Of a stretch of DNA of 64,000 nucleotides, positions 1-8,522 are shown piece after piece. Position 1 is the first letter of the stretch, and each line of letters starts with the position of its first letter. The notes under the pieces are model-generated. The model did not search any database. It saw only the letters and a list, made by a program, of their open reading frames with translations, and was not told the origin of the DNA. Source of the DNA: JBPRGH01 sp051418055 (lineage in GTDB: Bacteria > Bacteroidota > Bacteroidia > Cytophagales > Cyclobacteriaceae); NCBI GenBank assembly GCA_051418055.1, contig JBPRGH010000139.1:1-64000 (forward strand), in the 5' to 3' direction. The position numbers and the translations under genes were made by a program.

Positions 1-111
1 ACAATATTTCAGTATGTAGAAGGATGGTATAACAGGGAAAGAATTCACTCTTCAATTGATTATACTTCACCAATGGAAAAAAGCAAACAAACACTTAAAC
101 TAGTAGCTTAA
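1..111 (+). CDS. IS3-family transposase (OrfB), C-terminal fragment
   Basis: This is an open frame of 36 residues entering from the window edge and ending at 109-111. It contains EGWYNRERIHSSIDYTSP, the typical end of the rve integrase domain of IS3-family transposases, where the Y-N-x-x-R-x-H-S motif precedes a Y-x-(S/T)-P turn. This part lies just after the last acidic residue of the DDE catalytic triad. Most of the protein is outside the window, so whether it is active cannot be judged. Confidence 0.85.
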   Translation, partial: TIFQYVEGWYNRERIHSSIDYTSPMEKSKQTLKLVA

Positions 112-141
112 TATTTTGTCCAGTTTTTTGTTGCAATTCCA
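1..141 (+). mobile_element. 3' end of an IS3-family insertion sequence
   Basis: The window opens inside an insertion sequence. The transposase reading frame ends at a TAA at 109-111. About 30 bp further on, the sequence ...TTGCAATTCCA at 131-141 looks like the right terminal inverted repeat, because IS3-family ends typically finish in CA (TG...CA termini). The left end and any target duplication lie outside the window, so neither the element boundary nor its completeness can be confirmed here. Confidence 0.7.
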
Positions 142-216
142 CATGAATCTTCCATCAGCTGCCTTAGGCTTGCCGACGGCGCAGCGCGACGCTACGACTT
201 TTTAATTCTTAATTCA

Positions 217-1287
217 TTAAATTACTTCCTTACTAATATAATTAGAATTAAGAAGCCTTAAAGCTCCCATATATTTCAAATTAAATTTTACCAGGTCCCC
301 TACCTTAAGGTCTCTGTTTGTAGCTCCAAGATCTAATACCAACATATCCGAGCTTGCTTCTATTATTTCAAGATCCGGATCCTCAGGCACTAAATATTCT
401 GTTTGTATGTCCAGTAAACCGATATCCACTATAGCGCGATATGAAGTTGCTCCAAAATCCTGATCCTCAATTTCGAAAGATTTGCCATCGACATTAGTAC
501 TAAGGTAACCAGTTGGAACAGTAGGTTTCTCATTAAGTTCAATGATTTCAGCATAAAGCTTAAACACATCGTGTTTCATTTCCGGTATATTTTCATTGGT
601 AAACAAATCGTTACCAAAAAATAATGCTTCACCAAGCCTGAAATGATTAACGGCCATTGGACGCATATTTTTAAGCAGCAAAGGCAATACCACTGATGTA
701 CCACCTGATACCCATGGGATTTTAATATTAAATTTAGCTTCGATAAGCTGCTTATAAAGGCTTAACTGGATGAGCTTATCCTGCGTAGGCATTACCCCAT
801 TAAGGCAATTTAGATTTGTTCCTATACCACTTATCTCAATATTAGGCAGCTTAATGATCTGGGCATAAAAATCCATAAGGTCCTCTCCCAGGACACCTTC
901 CCTCAGGTCTCCCATTTCAATCATTATAACCACTTTATGTTTTTTTCCCTGCTTCCCGGCTTCTTTAGACAGCATTGATATAGTATCAAATTCACTATTA
1001 AAGCTAACATCCGCATATTTCACAATACTCGGTATACTTCTTTTAGCAGGTGGCTTGATATATACTGTTTGAACAGACGGATCAAGTGATTTTACCACTT
1101 TGAGATTGCTGATCCTGGAGTCATGAATTTCTTTCATCCCAAGATTGAGGATCTCCTGAATATATTTTTTATTTCCGCAAAGCAGCTTTGTTACTATTCC
1201 CCAGGATATATTCCTTTCTTTAAAAAGCTTCTCCAGAAAATTGTAATTGTGCTTCAGACTTTCCCGGTTTAATGTTAAAAATGCCAT
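217..1287 (-). CDS. Alanine/ornithine racemase family PLP enzyme
   Basis: A 356-residue fold-type III PLP enzyme resembling the ornithine/lysine racemase (Orr) branch rather than classical Alr. K34 in IVTKLLCGN is the expected Schiff-base lysine, and GIGTNLNCLNG matches the GTNL(T/N)C stretch of that family. It probably interconverts L and D forms of a basic or other amino acid in the cytosol; the substrate cannot be read from sequence. Its ATG overlaps the stop of the upstream alanine racemase by one base (TAATG), so translation is probably coupled. It is the last gene of a four-gene operon (symporter-GNAT, M20 hydrolase, Alr, this gene). Confidence 0.8.
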   Translation of the reverse strand: MAFLTLNRESLKHNYNFLEKLFKERNISWGIVTKLLCGNKKYIQEILNLGMKEIHDSRISNLKVVKSLDPSVQTVYIKPPAKRSIPSIVKYADVSFNSEFDTISMLSKEAGKQGKKHKVVIMIEMGDLREGVLGEDLMDFYAQIIKLPNIEISGIGTNLNCLNGVMPTQDKLIQLSLYKQLIEAKFNIKIPWVSGGTSVVLPLLLKNMRPMAVNHFRLGEALFFGNDLFTNENIPEMKHDVFKLYAEIIELNEKPTVPTGYLSTNVDGKSFEIEDQDFGATSYRAIVDIGLLDIQTEYLVPEDPDLEIIEASSDMLVLDLGATNRDLKVGDLVKFNLKYMGALRLLNSNYISKEVI

Positions 1288-2438
1288 TATTCCACTATTT
1301 TTCTATTTGTACTTTGAGGTAAACGAGTAAGCATTTCATAATTTAACTGATGACTAAATTCACTAAATGATGAAACTGAAATACTCATATCCCCTTGTTT
1401 TCCTATTAAAACTACTTCATCTCCCTTATCTACTTCCGGCACTTCAGATATATCAGCAACAAGCATATTCATATTTATCATTCCTACTACACCCATACGA
1501 TGTCCCCTGATCAATACGCGTCCCTGATTGCTCAACGTGCGACTATAGCCATGGGCATATCCCACAGGTATTACTGCCACTTTCATATTGTTTCTTGCAA
1601 GATAACTGGTGCCATACCCGATAAATTCCCCTGCATTTATAGTTTTTGTTGCTATTACCCTGCTTTTCCAGCTCATGACACGTATAAGAGGATCCTGCTT
1701 CCCCGGATCTGTACCTATAAACCTCATAAATATCTCAGGGCTTGGCCAGAATCCATACTGCATAATCCCTACCCTCACCATATCCATCCTGGTCTGCGGA
1801 TACATTACCATAGCAGCTGAACAAGCAGTATGTCTTTTTTCCGGAAGAATATCTTCTTCACGTAATAATTTATTCATCCGGTTATAGATCTTATGTTGCT
1901 GTTGTATCCTTAAATAATTAGCTATACTCTCGGCTCCGGCATAATGCGTACATAAACCTTTAAAAACAAGATGATCACTATTAGATTTAAGAATTGTTTT
2001 AACAGCTTTTAGCTGCTCCTTATTAAAGCCTGTCCTGTTCATGCCGGTTTCAACTTCGATATGCACAAGAGCCGGTTTTTTAATTTTTTTTGCTAATTGA
2101 ATACTTTGCTCCAGCCTATCCAATTCAAAAACAAAAAATTCAATCTCATTTTTGATAGCCCATTCCAGCGCCTCACCCTCCACATCACCCATAATCATAA
2201 CCTGATATTTATCATCACATGAGCTTGCAACTTCATACGCTTCATCGGCACTAAAAACAGAGAAATGCCTTATGCCACACTCGTAAGCAAGCGGGACAAA
2301 CTCCTTAATACCATGACCATAAGCATTTCCCTTTACAACTGATGAAAGCTGTACATTTTCACCTATCTCGGCCTGTAAAAAGTCCAGGTTATTTTTTAAG
2401 GCTGATTTACTTATCTCTATGACCGAGGTGCTTTTCAT
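1287..2438 (-). CDS. alr: Alanine racemase-type PLP enzyme
   Basis: A 383-residue fold-type III racemase. K36 in VVKGNAYGHG is the PLP lysine. The catalytic tyrosine lies in FIGYGTSY, and MDMVRVGIMQYG and VGYAHGYSR are family landmarks. One oddity: the usual (I/V)CMDQ active-site stretch reads INMNM, so substrate range may differ from strict alanine racemases; that is inference. It overlaps the M20 gene upstream by 4 bp and the second racemase downstream by 1 bp. In this operon it may serve amino-acid scavenging rather than, or as well as, making D-alanine for peptidoglycan. Confidence 0.85.
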   Translation of the reverse strand: MKSTSVIEISKSALKNNLDFLQAEIGENVQLSSVVKGNAYGHGIKEFVPLAYECGIRHFSVFSADEAYEVASSCDDKYQVMIMGDVEGEALEWAIKNEIEFFVFELDRLEQSIQLAKKIKKPALVHIEVETGMNRTGFNKEQLKAVKTILKSNSDHLVFKGLCTHYAGAESIANYLRIQQQHKIYNRMNKLLREEDILPEKRHTACSAAMVMYPQTRMDMVRVGIMQYGFWPSPEIFMRFIGTDPGKQDPLIRVMSWKSRVIATKTINAGEFIGYGTSYLARNNMKVAVIPVGYAHGYSRTLSNQGRVLIRGHRMGVVGMINMNMLVADISEVPEVDKGDEVVLIGKQGDMSISVSSFSEFSHQLNYEMLTRLPQSTNRKIVE

Positions 2439-3577
2439 TTATTTAATTTATCAATTATCCCATTAAAAACATTTATACCTGTTAAGGTAATTTTATCAGG
2501 AAAATCATAATCTGGATTATGTAATGCAGGTGTATTTACTCCGGCACCAAGACCAAACAATGCTCCTGTAAATTTATCTGTAAACAAACCAAAATCTTCA
2601 CCAAATCTATGCGGCAAGGGCTGATAGGTGACGGAGAGATCTGCTTCTTTAGCCACCTCTTCAACTACTTCTATTGCTTCATCAGCATTTTGATTGGCAT
2701 GGAAACTTTCGGTAAAACTGATCTCTACCTTCAATTTATGTTTTACTCCTATATCCTCTGCTATAAGCCGCATTCTTTCCCCTAAAACATCACGTTTATC
2801 TGTAGTCCAGCACCTGAATGTAAAACCAATCTCCGCTTCCCCTGCCGATACACCATAGGCTTTCTCTCCCATTGACATATGCACATAGCTGATCTGACTA
2901 TAATTTTCACTGTAAAAATCCAGATTGTTCAGCTTATCAACCTGCTGGATTATTTCAGCCACCGCCAGTGCAGGATTAATGCCCTTATCAGGTTCACCTG
3001 CATGGGAGGTTTTTCCAATAAGCTTTACCACCATACTATTAACAGCTGCAGTAAAAGATCCCTTTTTAAGAACAACTTCATTAAAAGGATATCCCGGAAG
3101 ATTATGCAGGGCAAATACAAAATCTGGCTTTATTTTTACAAACCGTTCATCCTTCATAACACCCCTGGCTCCCTCTCCATTCTCTTCGGCAGGCTGAAAC
3201 AATAATATCACCTTACCTTTTGCAGGCCTTTGTTCACTTAATGATGTTGCTACCCCCAGCATAATAGCCATATGCCCATCATGACCACATTGGTGTCCTT
3301 TACCCGGGTTTTGAGATCTATATTCAAAAGAATTGATTTCTTCTATAGGCAGGGCATCAAGTTCACATCGTAACAATACACCCGGACCTGCTTCTTTTCC
3401 TTTGTAAACAGCAGCGAGCCCATATCCTCCGAGCCCTTCAAGAACCTCGTCAGGTGGATAATTACGCAAAAAATATTTTATTCTTTCGGCTGTTTCCTTT
3501 TCTTCACCAGAAACTTCCGGATACTGATGAAGCTTATAACGACGGAAATTTTTAAGCTCTTCTAAAGGTATTTCCAT
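2435..3577 (-). CDS. M20 family amidohydrolase (N-acyl-amino-acid deacylase type)
   Basis: A 380-residue metallo-amidohydrolase of the M20D hippurate hydrolase/N-acyl-L-amino-acid amidohydrolase group. Visible motifs are RCELDALP (70-77), GHQCGHDGH (94-102; Cys97 and His99 are expected metal ligands) and QPAEENGEGA, with the catalytic Glu near 131. There is no signal peptide, so it is cytosolic. Such enzymes remove acyl groups from N-acyl amino acids. Its start directly abuts the stop of the symporter-GNAT gene (TAG then ATG) and it overlaps alr by 4 bp, so the order is tightly operonic. The neighbouring acetyltransferase domain could supply or compete for the same N-acetyl amino acids. Confidence 0.85.
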   Translation of the reverse strand: MEIPLEELKNFRRYKLHQYPEVSGEEKETAERIKYFLRNYPPDEVLEGLGGYGLAAVYKGKEAGPGVLLRCELDALPIEEINSFEYRSQNPGKGHQCGHDGHMAIMLGVATSLSEQRPAKGKVILLFQPAEENGEGARGVMKDERFVKIKPDFVFALHNLPGYPFNEVVLKKGSFTAAVNSMVVKLIGKTSHAGEPDKGINPALAVAEIIQQVDKLNNLDFYSENYSQISYVHMSMGEKAYGVSAGEAEIGFTFRCWTTDKRDVLGERMRLIAEDIGVKHKLKVEISFTESFHANQNADEAIEVVEEVAKEADLSVTYQPLPHRFGEDFGLFTDKFTGALFGLGAGVNTPALHNPDYDFPDKITLTGINVFNGIIDKLNK

Positions 3578-5470
3578 CTATCGCTTATATCTCATTTCAA
3601 GGTACTTATTTGTAAAACCCAGCTTCTCATAAAGAAATTTAGCAGGGTTATTAGGCTCGACATGTAGGGCAATATCACCTTTTGCATGGTCCATTGCCTT
3701 TTCCATCAGTTTTTTACCAAGGCCTTGCCCGCGATATTCATTATGTACAGCTATATAAACAAGGATATTTTCAGGGATATACCCCCCCATACCAGTTTCA
3801 TTGATTACTACTGCACCTATAATTTTTTCGTTTTCAATTCCCAGAACAACAAAGCCACCACGCTGAGGGTTAAATGCAAAACTCAGGCACTTCATAATAT
3901 CAGACTTTGTATCGCCAAATTCATCCAGGTGTTTCTCCAGAAAAGTGGCTATTCGGTCATTGGTAAAAACAGGGTCTTCCCCCTTGACAGGATCTATAAT
4001 TTTAAATTCCATTGTGTTTGTTGTTGTAGACATTCTATTTAATATAAAAGTTAACAATAAATAAGTAATAAAGGATGCGGAAATTCCATAAAGATTAGCA
4101 TCAACATCTGGATTCAGACGCCAGTATCCAAACAGGTTATTCCCGCTATAGTAGAAATAAGTTGTAAGTGTCCCGCCTATTAGCATTGCCCAAAAAGCAG
4201 CTATTGGCTGAGTTCTTTTTAATATAAGAAAACCTAAAACAGGTATAAATAAACCTGAAACCATTATTCCATATGACTGTAGCATCAGGTCCAGCACATT
4301 CTCCATACCAGATGCTATTATTATAGCAACAATACCCGTTGCAGCAGTAATGATCTGTGACAACCTTAAAGCTACAGAAGGTTTTATCTTAATGAACTTG
4401 CTAATGATATCTGTTTGAATATTTCCTGAAGCTGCCATCAAACAGCTATCTGCCGTTGACAAAATAGCAGAAAAATATGCTGATAACATTAACCCCATTA
4501 ATCCTACCGGAAGAATAGTTCTCAATAGAACAGGGAGGCCCATTTCAGCGTCTATTGAAGCCGCATCAGCATATCCGGCAGCTAAAAACATTCCCTGCTC
4601 CACAGCCACTCTGGATAATAAACCCAAAATAACACCCATTAAAGCCATTACCGGCCACTCAAAAAGACCTGCAATAAACCAAGCTTTTTTTGCTACTTTT
4701 TCGTCCCTGCACGCATATATCCGCTGATATAAAGTCATTCCTACAAACCAGATCGGTATGATCGTCACCAGCCAGTTAAGAAAAGTAAGGGGAGATAAAT
4801 TGGTAAATGAAAGCAATTCAGGGCTCACCACCGCTTTTATGTTATCATAACCACCTACGGCAACATATGCCATGGGTATCCCAATAAATATAAGCCCTCC
4901 CATTAATATGATCCATTGCACCGTATCGGTATAGATCACCGCTTTTAATCCACCCAGCACGGTATATACTACGGCAACCGCTCCCATAATGTAAAGAGCA
5001 GTTTGCAGGTCTACACCATCAATTGCCGCCGAAGCTAATTTTGCTCCAGCCAGTATCTGCGAACTGGTAAAACCGAGATAACCTACTGCCGAAATAATAC
5101 CAGCCAATAAAGCCACCCGGCCATCATAAAAATGTTCGAACAGCTGAGGAAAGGTAAATAAATTTTTAAGTTTACCTAACCTGCTGACCTTTGGGATCAG
5201 GACCACAGCACTTATCCATGCGCCAAGTAGTCCGGTGAATAGCATCCATGAACCTGATAAACCCATTATAAAACCTAATCCTCCAAGTCCAATAGAAAAG
5301 CCACCTCCGACATCAGTCGCTACTACAGAAAGACCTATATGCCAGCTGCCCATGTTCCTGCCACTAACATAATAATCTTCAGCGGAGGCATTCTTTCTCA
5401 TGAAATAATAGCCTACACCTAGCATACCTAGCATGTAAATAAAAAAGATGGATATGTCTATCCAGTGCAT
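3578..5470 (-). CDS. Sodium:solute symporter fused to a C-terminal GNAT acetyltransferase
   Basis: A 630-residue two-part protein. Residues 1 to about 478 are a multi-span sodium/solute symporter (SSS family), starting with a DISIFFIYMLGMLGVGYYF helix and including the RNMGSWHIGLSVVATDVGGG sodium-site region. From about residue 487 a GNAT domain follows, with the acetyl-CoA loop YRGQGLGKKL (R580-G585) and a typical NNPAKFLYEKLGF C-terminus. No stop codon separates the two halves. The fusion suggests uptake of an amine or amino acid directly coupled to N-acetylation at the membrane. It is the first gene of an operon with an M20 deacylase and two racemases. The substrate is unknown. Confidence 0.85.
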   Translation of the reverse strand: MHWIDISIFFIYMLGMLGVGYYFMRKNASAEDYYVSGRNMGSWHIGLSVVATDVGGGFSIGLGGLGFIMGLSGSWMLFTGLLGAWISAVVLIPKVSRLGKLKNLFTFPQLFEHFYDGRVALLAGIISAVGYLGFTSSQILAGAKLASAAIDGVDLQTALYIMGAVAVVYTVLGGLKAVIYTDTVQWIILMGGLIFIGIPMAYVAVGGYDNIKAVVSPELLSFTNLSPLTFLNWLVTIIPIWFVGMTLYQRIYACRDEKVAKKAWFIAGLFEWPVMALMGVILGLLSRVAVEQGMFLAAGYADAASIDAEMGLPVLLRTILPVGLMGLMLSAYFSAILSTADSCLMAASGNIQTDIISKFIKIKPSVALRLSQIITAATGIVAIIIASGMENVLDLMLQSYGIMVSGLFIPVLGFLILKRTQPIAAFWAMLIGGTLTTYFYYSGNNLFGYWRLNPDVDANLYGISASFITYLLLTFILNRMSTTTNTMEFKIIDPVKGEDPVFTNDRIATFLEKHLDEFGDTKSDIMKCLSFAFNPQRGGFVVLGIENEKIIGAVVINETGMGGYIPENILVYIAVHNEYRGQGLGKKLMEKAMDHAKGDIALHVEPNNPAKFLYEKLGFTNKYLEMRYKR

Positions 5471-5540
5471 GAAAAATTCAGATTTTTAAGAGCCTGAAAA
5501 AGAACAGCTCAACGGATGAAAAAATCATTTTCGAGATAAG

Positions 5541-5548
5541 CAAATATA
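5541..5548 (-). promoter_or_regulatory. Candidate -7 element for the symporter-GNAT operon
   Basis: On the minus strand this reads TATATTTG, a full match to the TAnnTTTG -7 element of the Bacteroidota primary sigma factor. It lies about 70 bp upstream of the symporter ATG. No clear -33 TTTG was found at 19-21 bp, so it is a moderate call. The rest of the 5471-5739 gap is AT-rich and shows no gene. Confidence 0.4.
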
Positions 5549-5739
5549 GGAAAAATCTGTTAATTCGGGGTAAAAAGGCATAGGCATTATAATCCTGTGC
5601 TTACCAGCATAAATTTTGGAATTTGAAATAATAAAATCACTTCATATATTATTCTTTACTCAAGCACTAATATTTCCATCGATACTCAATGAATAAATAA
5701 GAAAATTATTATTCTTGCTTAAACTTAATTTTTTTAAAA

Positions 5740-6435
5740 ATGAACCGATTTATTTTATTTTTCCTGCCCTTTCTCTTTATTTCATTTAGCACATTTTCTC
5801 AGGATTCTGATCCCTTTGGATATATAAATACCACCCTGTCATTTACAAAAACAACTGATGCAGAAACTATTCGGGGTTTTTATGGACCAATGATAAGAGA
5901 AGTTAAAATATCTGATTTTAGGGTAAAACCCTCAATCAATAAATTTATTAGTAACTCTTTAACAATAGGTGTGGGTTTAGGATACGGTAAAAATAAATAC
6001 ACAACTTATCTATCTGGGGATCCTCGAATTATTAATAACGATAGTGAAAGAACAGAGTCTATTGTATCGCCTTTTATTATGATAGAAAAATTTTTTCCCC
6101 TTTCCGATAAGCTTTCTTTTACCGGTATGGGAAACATCTTTGGGCATTTTGCAAATGTTCAGTCCGAGTATTACATGTATGATGTAAATCTGGGTACCAG
6201 TAGCTCCTTTTCTACTGAAGTAAAAACATCTTCCTTTGAGATCTCTCTAAATCCAAGCCTGCGTTACGACTTATTCAGCCAAATAGGAATACAATTAATT
6301 TTTGGAAGATTATCTTATGAGCAGTCTATAAATGACAGCAGTATAAATGATGATTATGAAGTTAATGAGTCGGAGGTACATTTGGATTTTTCTCCTCAAA
6401 ACTGGCAACTAGGATTTTTTTATAGGTTATTATAA
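5740..6435 (+). CDS. Secreted or outer-membrane beta-barrel-like protein of unknown function
   Basis: A 231-residue protein with a clear signal peptide (residues 1 to about 20, ending FSTFSQ). The mature part has alternating beta-strand-like segments with aromatic ends and phrases such as LTIGVGLGYGKN, SPFIMIEKFFPL and SLRYDLFSQIGIQLIFG, and it ends in WQLGFFYRLL. That layout fits a small 8-strand outer-membrane barrel. It is a single gene between the divergent symporter operon and a cytochrome gene. I do not recognise a specific family and assign no function. Confidence 0.6.
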   Translation: MNRFILFFLPFLFISFSTFSQDSDPFGYINTTLSFTKTTDAETIRGFYGPMIREVKISDFRVKPSINKFISNSLTIGVGLGYGKNKYTTYLSGDPRIINNDSERTESIVSPFIMIEKFFPLSDKLSFTGMGNIFGHFANVQSEYYMYDVNLGTSSSFSTEVKTSSFEISLNPSLRYDLFSQIGIQLIFGRLSYEQSINDSSINDDYEVNESEVHLDFSPQNWQLGFFYRLL

Positions 6436-6737
6436 AATATCCTTACTTTTAACTTCGAAAGAAATAATCAGTTCTCTCCCTTCATCCAGTAGCCGCAATT
6501 ATGGAACCCTTTCTCGTAAATTCTTTTATGGTGGTCATGTTACCTCGCCCTGGATATTAATTATCAGGTACATCCTATCTTAATTATATTTTTAAATGAA
6601 TAAGGTACATCAAATTATATTCAAACATCCCTCCTCATTACCTCAACATACCCTTTAATTAAACTTATAACCTAAAAATTAATTTTAATAATTTAATTTT
6701 TTATCCGTACCTTGTTAATTATAACAAATAATCTTAC
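6436..6737. other. Intergenic gap with a possible short coding remnant
   Basis: About 300 bp with no complete gene. On the minus strand at 6468-6539 there is a 23-codon stretch, ending in TGA, that reads like a protein C-terminus (RIYEKGFHNCGYWMKGEN). A stop lies immediately upstream, so it could be the tail of a decayed gene. The rest is AT-rich leader DNA for the downstream cytochrome gene. No terminator or strong promoter is obvious. Confidence 0.3.
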
Positions 6738-7724
6738 ATGAAAAAAGTAATTTTTCTTACACTTACTGCAATTGTTTCTGCAGTATTTGGCGGAGTGGTT
6801 TATGTGAAAACTGCTATGCCCAACATTCCGGTAAAGGAAGTCAAAGTAGTGTCCAATGAAGCTATTTTGGCAAGAGGTGAATATCTCGCCAATCACGTGA
6901 TGATCTGCATGGATTGCCACGGCACACGCGACTGGACAAAATTTTCCGGACCTATGTTACAGGAAGCCCATGGTAAAGGGGGTGAAATATTCGACCAATC
7001 ATTTGGATTTCCCGGCAGATATGTTTCTGCAAATATCACTCCTTTCAACCTCCATAACTGGACGGATGGAGAGATTTACAGGGCGATCACTTCCGGCGTA
7101 AAAAAGAATGGAGATGCCATCTTTCCTGTAATGCCCTATGTGCACTATGGCAAACTTGATGAAGAAGACATAATGGCTGTTATTGCTTATGTGCGTTCCT
7201 TACAGCCTATAGAGTTTACTCCTGAAGCTTCTGTTAGCGACTTCCCTATGAACTTTATTATCAATACTATCCCTCAGCCAGCCCAAAATAACAAAAGACC
7301 TTTAAAAGAGGAGCTTATTGCGTATGGTGAGTATATGGTGACGGCCGGTGCATGTATCGACTGCCATACCCCATTTGAAAAAGGGGCGCTGGTAATGGAA
7401 AAAGCTTTTGCCGGTGGAAGAGAATTCCCGTTTCCCGATGGATCAAAGATAATTTCTGCAAATCTTACTCCTGATAAGCTAACAGGGTTAGGTAATTGGA
7501 CGGAAGAGATGTTTGTAGCTCGGTTCAAAGCTTATGATCTGAGCCATTATGTGCCGGGTGATATAAAACCGGGTGAATTTCAGACCATGATGCCCTGGAC
7601 GATGTATGCCGGAATGGATACAACTGATCTTAAGGCCATTTATGCTTACCTGCAGTCTTTAAAACCTATTGAAAATCAAATTATTAGGTTTGTGCCTTCG
7701 AAAGAACTAAAAGCCAGTTTATAA
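6738..7724 (+). CDS. Membrane-anchored di-heme cytochrome c
   Basis: A 328-residue protein with an N-terminal hydrophobic export/anchor segment (about 3-22) followed by two cytochrome c domains. Heme-attachment motifs are CMDCH (C57, C60, H61) and CIDCH (C206, C209, H210). Each domain carries a Met-containing sixth-ligand region (for example PVMPYVHYG and TMMPWTMYAGM). The layout resembles the cytochrome c subunits of periplasmic dehydrogenases, which pass electrons to the respiratory chain. No partner dehydrogenase is adjacent; the PQQ-like lipoprotein at 12.2-13.4 kb is too distant for an operon. It ends at its own terminator. Confidence 0.85.
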   Translation: MKKVIFLTLTAIVSAVFGGVVYVKTAMPNIPVKEVKVVSNEAILARGEYLANHVMICMDCHGTRDWTKFSGPMLQEAHGKGGEIFDQSFGFPGRYVSANITPFNLHNWTDGEIYRAITSGVKKNGDAIFPVMPYVHYGKLDEEDIMAVIAYVRSLQPIEFTPEASVSDFPMNFIINTIPQPAQNNKRPLKEELIAYGEYMVTAGACIDCHTPFEKGALVMEKAFAGGREFPFPDGSKIISANLTPDKLTGLGNWTEEMFVARFKAYDLSHYVPGDIKPGEFQTMMPWTMYAGMDTTDLKAIYAYLQSLKPIENQIIRFVPSKELKASL

Positions 7725-7765
7725 GACATATTGTTTAAATATTATTATACAATCTATAACAAATG

Positions 7766-7794
7766 CCCTCTGATTATTAGTTAGAGGGTTTTTT
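7766..7794 (+). terminator. Rho-independent terminator of the cytochrome c gene
   Basis: CCCTCT (7766-7771) pairs with AGAGGG (7783-7788) and is followed directly by a run of six T. It lies 42 bp after the cytochrome stop codon and before the heme oxygenase promoter. Confidence 0.75.
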
Positions 7795-7801
7795 AATTTT
7801 T

Positions 7802-7809
7802 TATATTTG
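7802..7809 (+). promoter_or_regulatory. Candidate -7 element for the bphO-bphP operon
   Basis: TATATTTG matches the Bacteroidota -7 consensus TAnnTTTG exactly. A weak TTAG at 7777-7780 sits 21 bp upstream in place of the -33 TTTG. The predicted leader is about 95 nt before the heme oxygenase ATG at 7910. Confidence 0.45.
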
Positions 7810-7909
7810 TGGTTAGTGTTGAAAAAACATATTACAAGAAAATTCATTTTTATATTAGGCCGTGAAAATTTTATAATACCCAACAAGCCTGGATCAAACT
7901 ATTTTATTA

Positions 7910-8482
7910 ATGCTTTTAGAAAAGCTCAGATCAGCTACGGCTGATGCTCATAAAGACACTGAACAGCTACTATTTACCGATTTCCGAAATATCAGTAAAT
8001 CCGAATATTGTATTTTTTTACAAAGCAATTATTTGTTTCATGTACATTTTGAGCCATTTATTTTAAAAGCAGATTTTATTACCCAAGATGAATGGAAGGC
8101 ATTTAATCGTAAAAAGCTCGGTAATATTATTCAAGATTTAAAAGACCTCAATTGTAAATTACCGGAGGTCAGGATAGAGAATGTTTTTTCAAATATGGAT
8201 GAAGCCGAATTACTTGGGGCTGCTTATGTGAGTGAAGGTTCTTCTTTGGGTGGACAGGTAATCCTAAAGCAGTTAAAAAAAACCAGCTTTTTTGATGAAG
8301 AAAAGCATGGCAGATTTCTTAAAAGCAACGGAATAAATACCGGACTTGCATGGAAAGATTTTTTAAAGCTTTTAGAATATAAAAATGATAATCAGGATCA
8401 GGTAATAAAAGGTGCTATTAATGCATTCAATTTTTTCCAGTTGTGTATTAAGAATGTACAGGGAAATGAAACTTCTAAATAA
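7910..8482 (+). CDS. bphO: Biliverdin-producing heme oxygenase
   Basis: A 190-residue protein. H14 in ADAHKDTE is the proximal heme ligand, and GAAYVSEGSSLGGQVI is the distal-helix signature of bacterial heme oxygenases. It opens heme to biliverdin, iron and CO in the cytosol. It lies 40 bp upstream of a bacteriophytochrome gene on the same strand, so its likely job is to make the biliverdin chromophore for that photoreceptor. This is the standard bphO-bphP arrangement. The length is normal for the family and no key residue is visibly missing. Confidence 0.9.
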   Translation: MLLEKLRSATADAHKDTEQLLFTDFRNISKSEYCIFLQSNYLFHVHFEPFILKADFITQDEWKAFNRKKLGNIIQDLKDLNCKLPEVRIENVFSNMDEAELLGAAYVSEGSSLGGQVILKQLKKTSFFDEEKHGRFLKSNGINTGLAWKDFLKLLEYKNDNQDQVIKGAINAFNFFQLCIKNVQGNETSK

Positions 8483-8522
8483 ATCGAACCCGTTTTAGAA
8501 ACAGATTACACTATTAAATAGA

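Noticed and set aside
142..216. GC-richer stretch between the IS end and the racemase gene as an RNA gene
   Set aside because: It is short, with no clear cloverleaf or stable long stem; it may be a dispersed repeat but only one copy was seen here.
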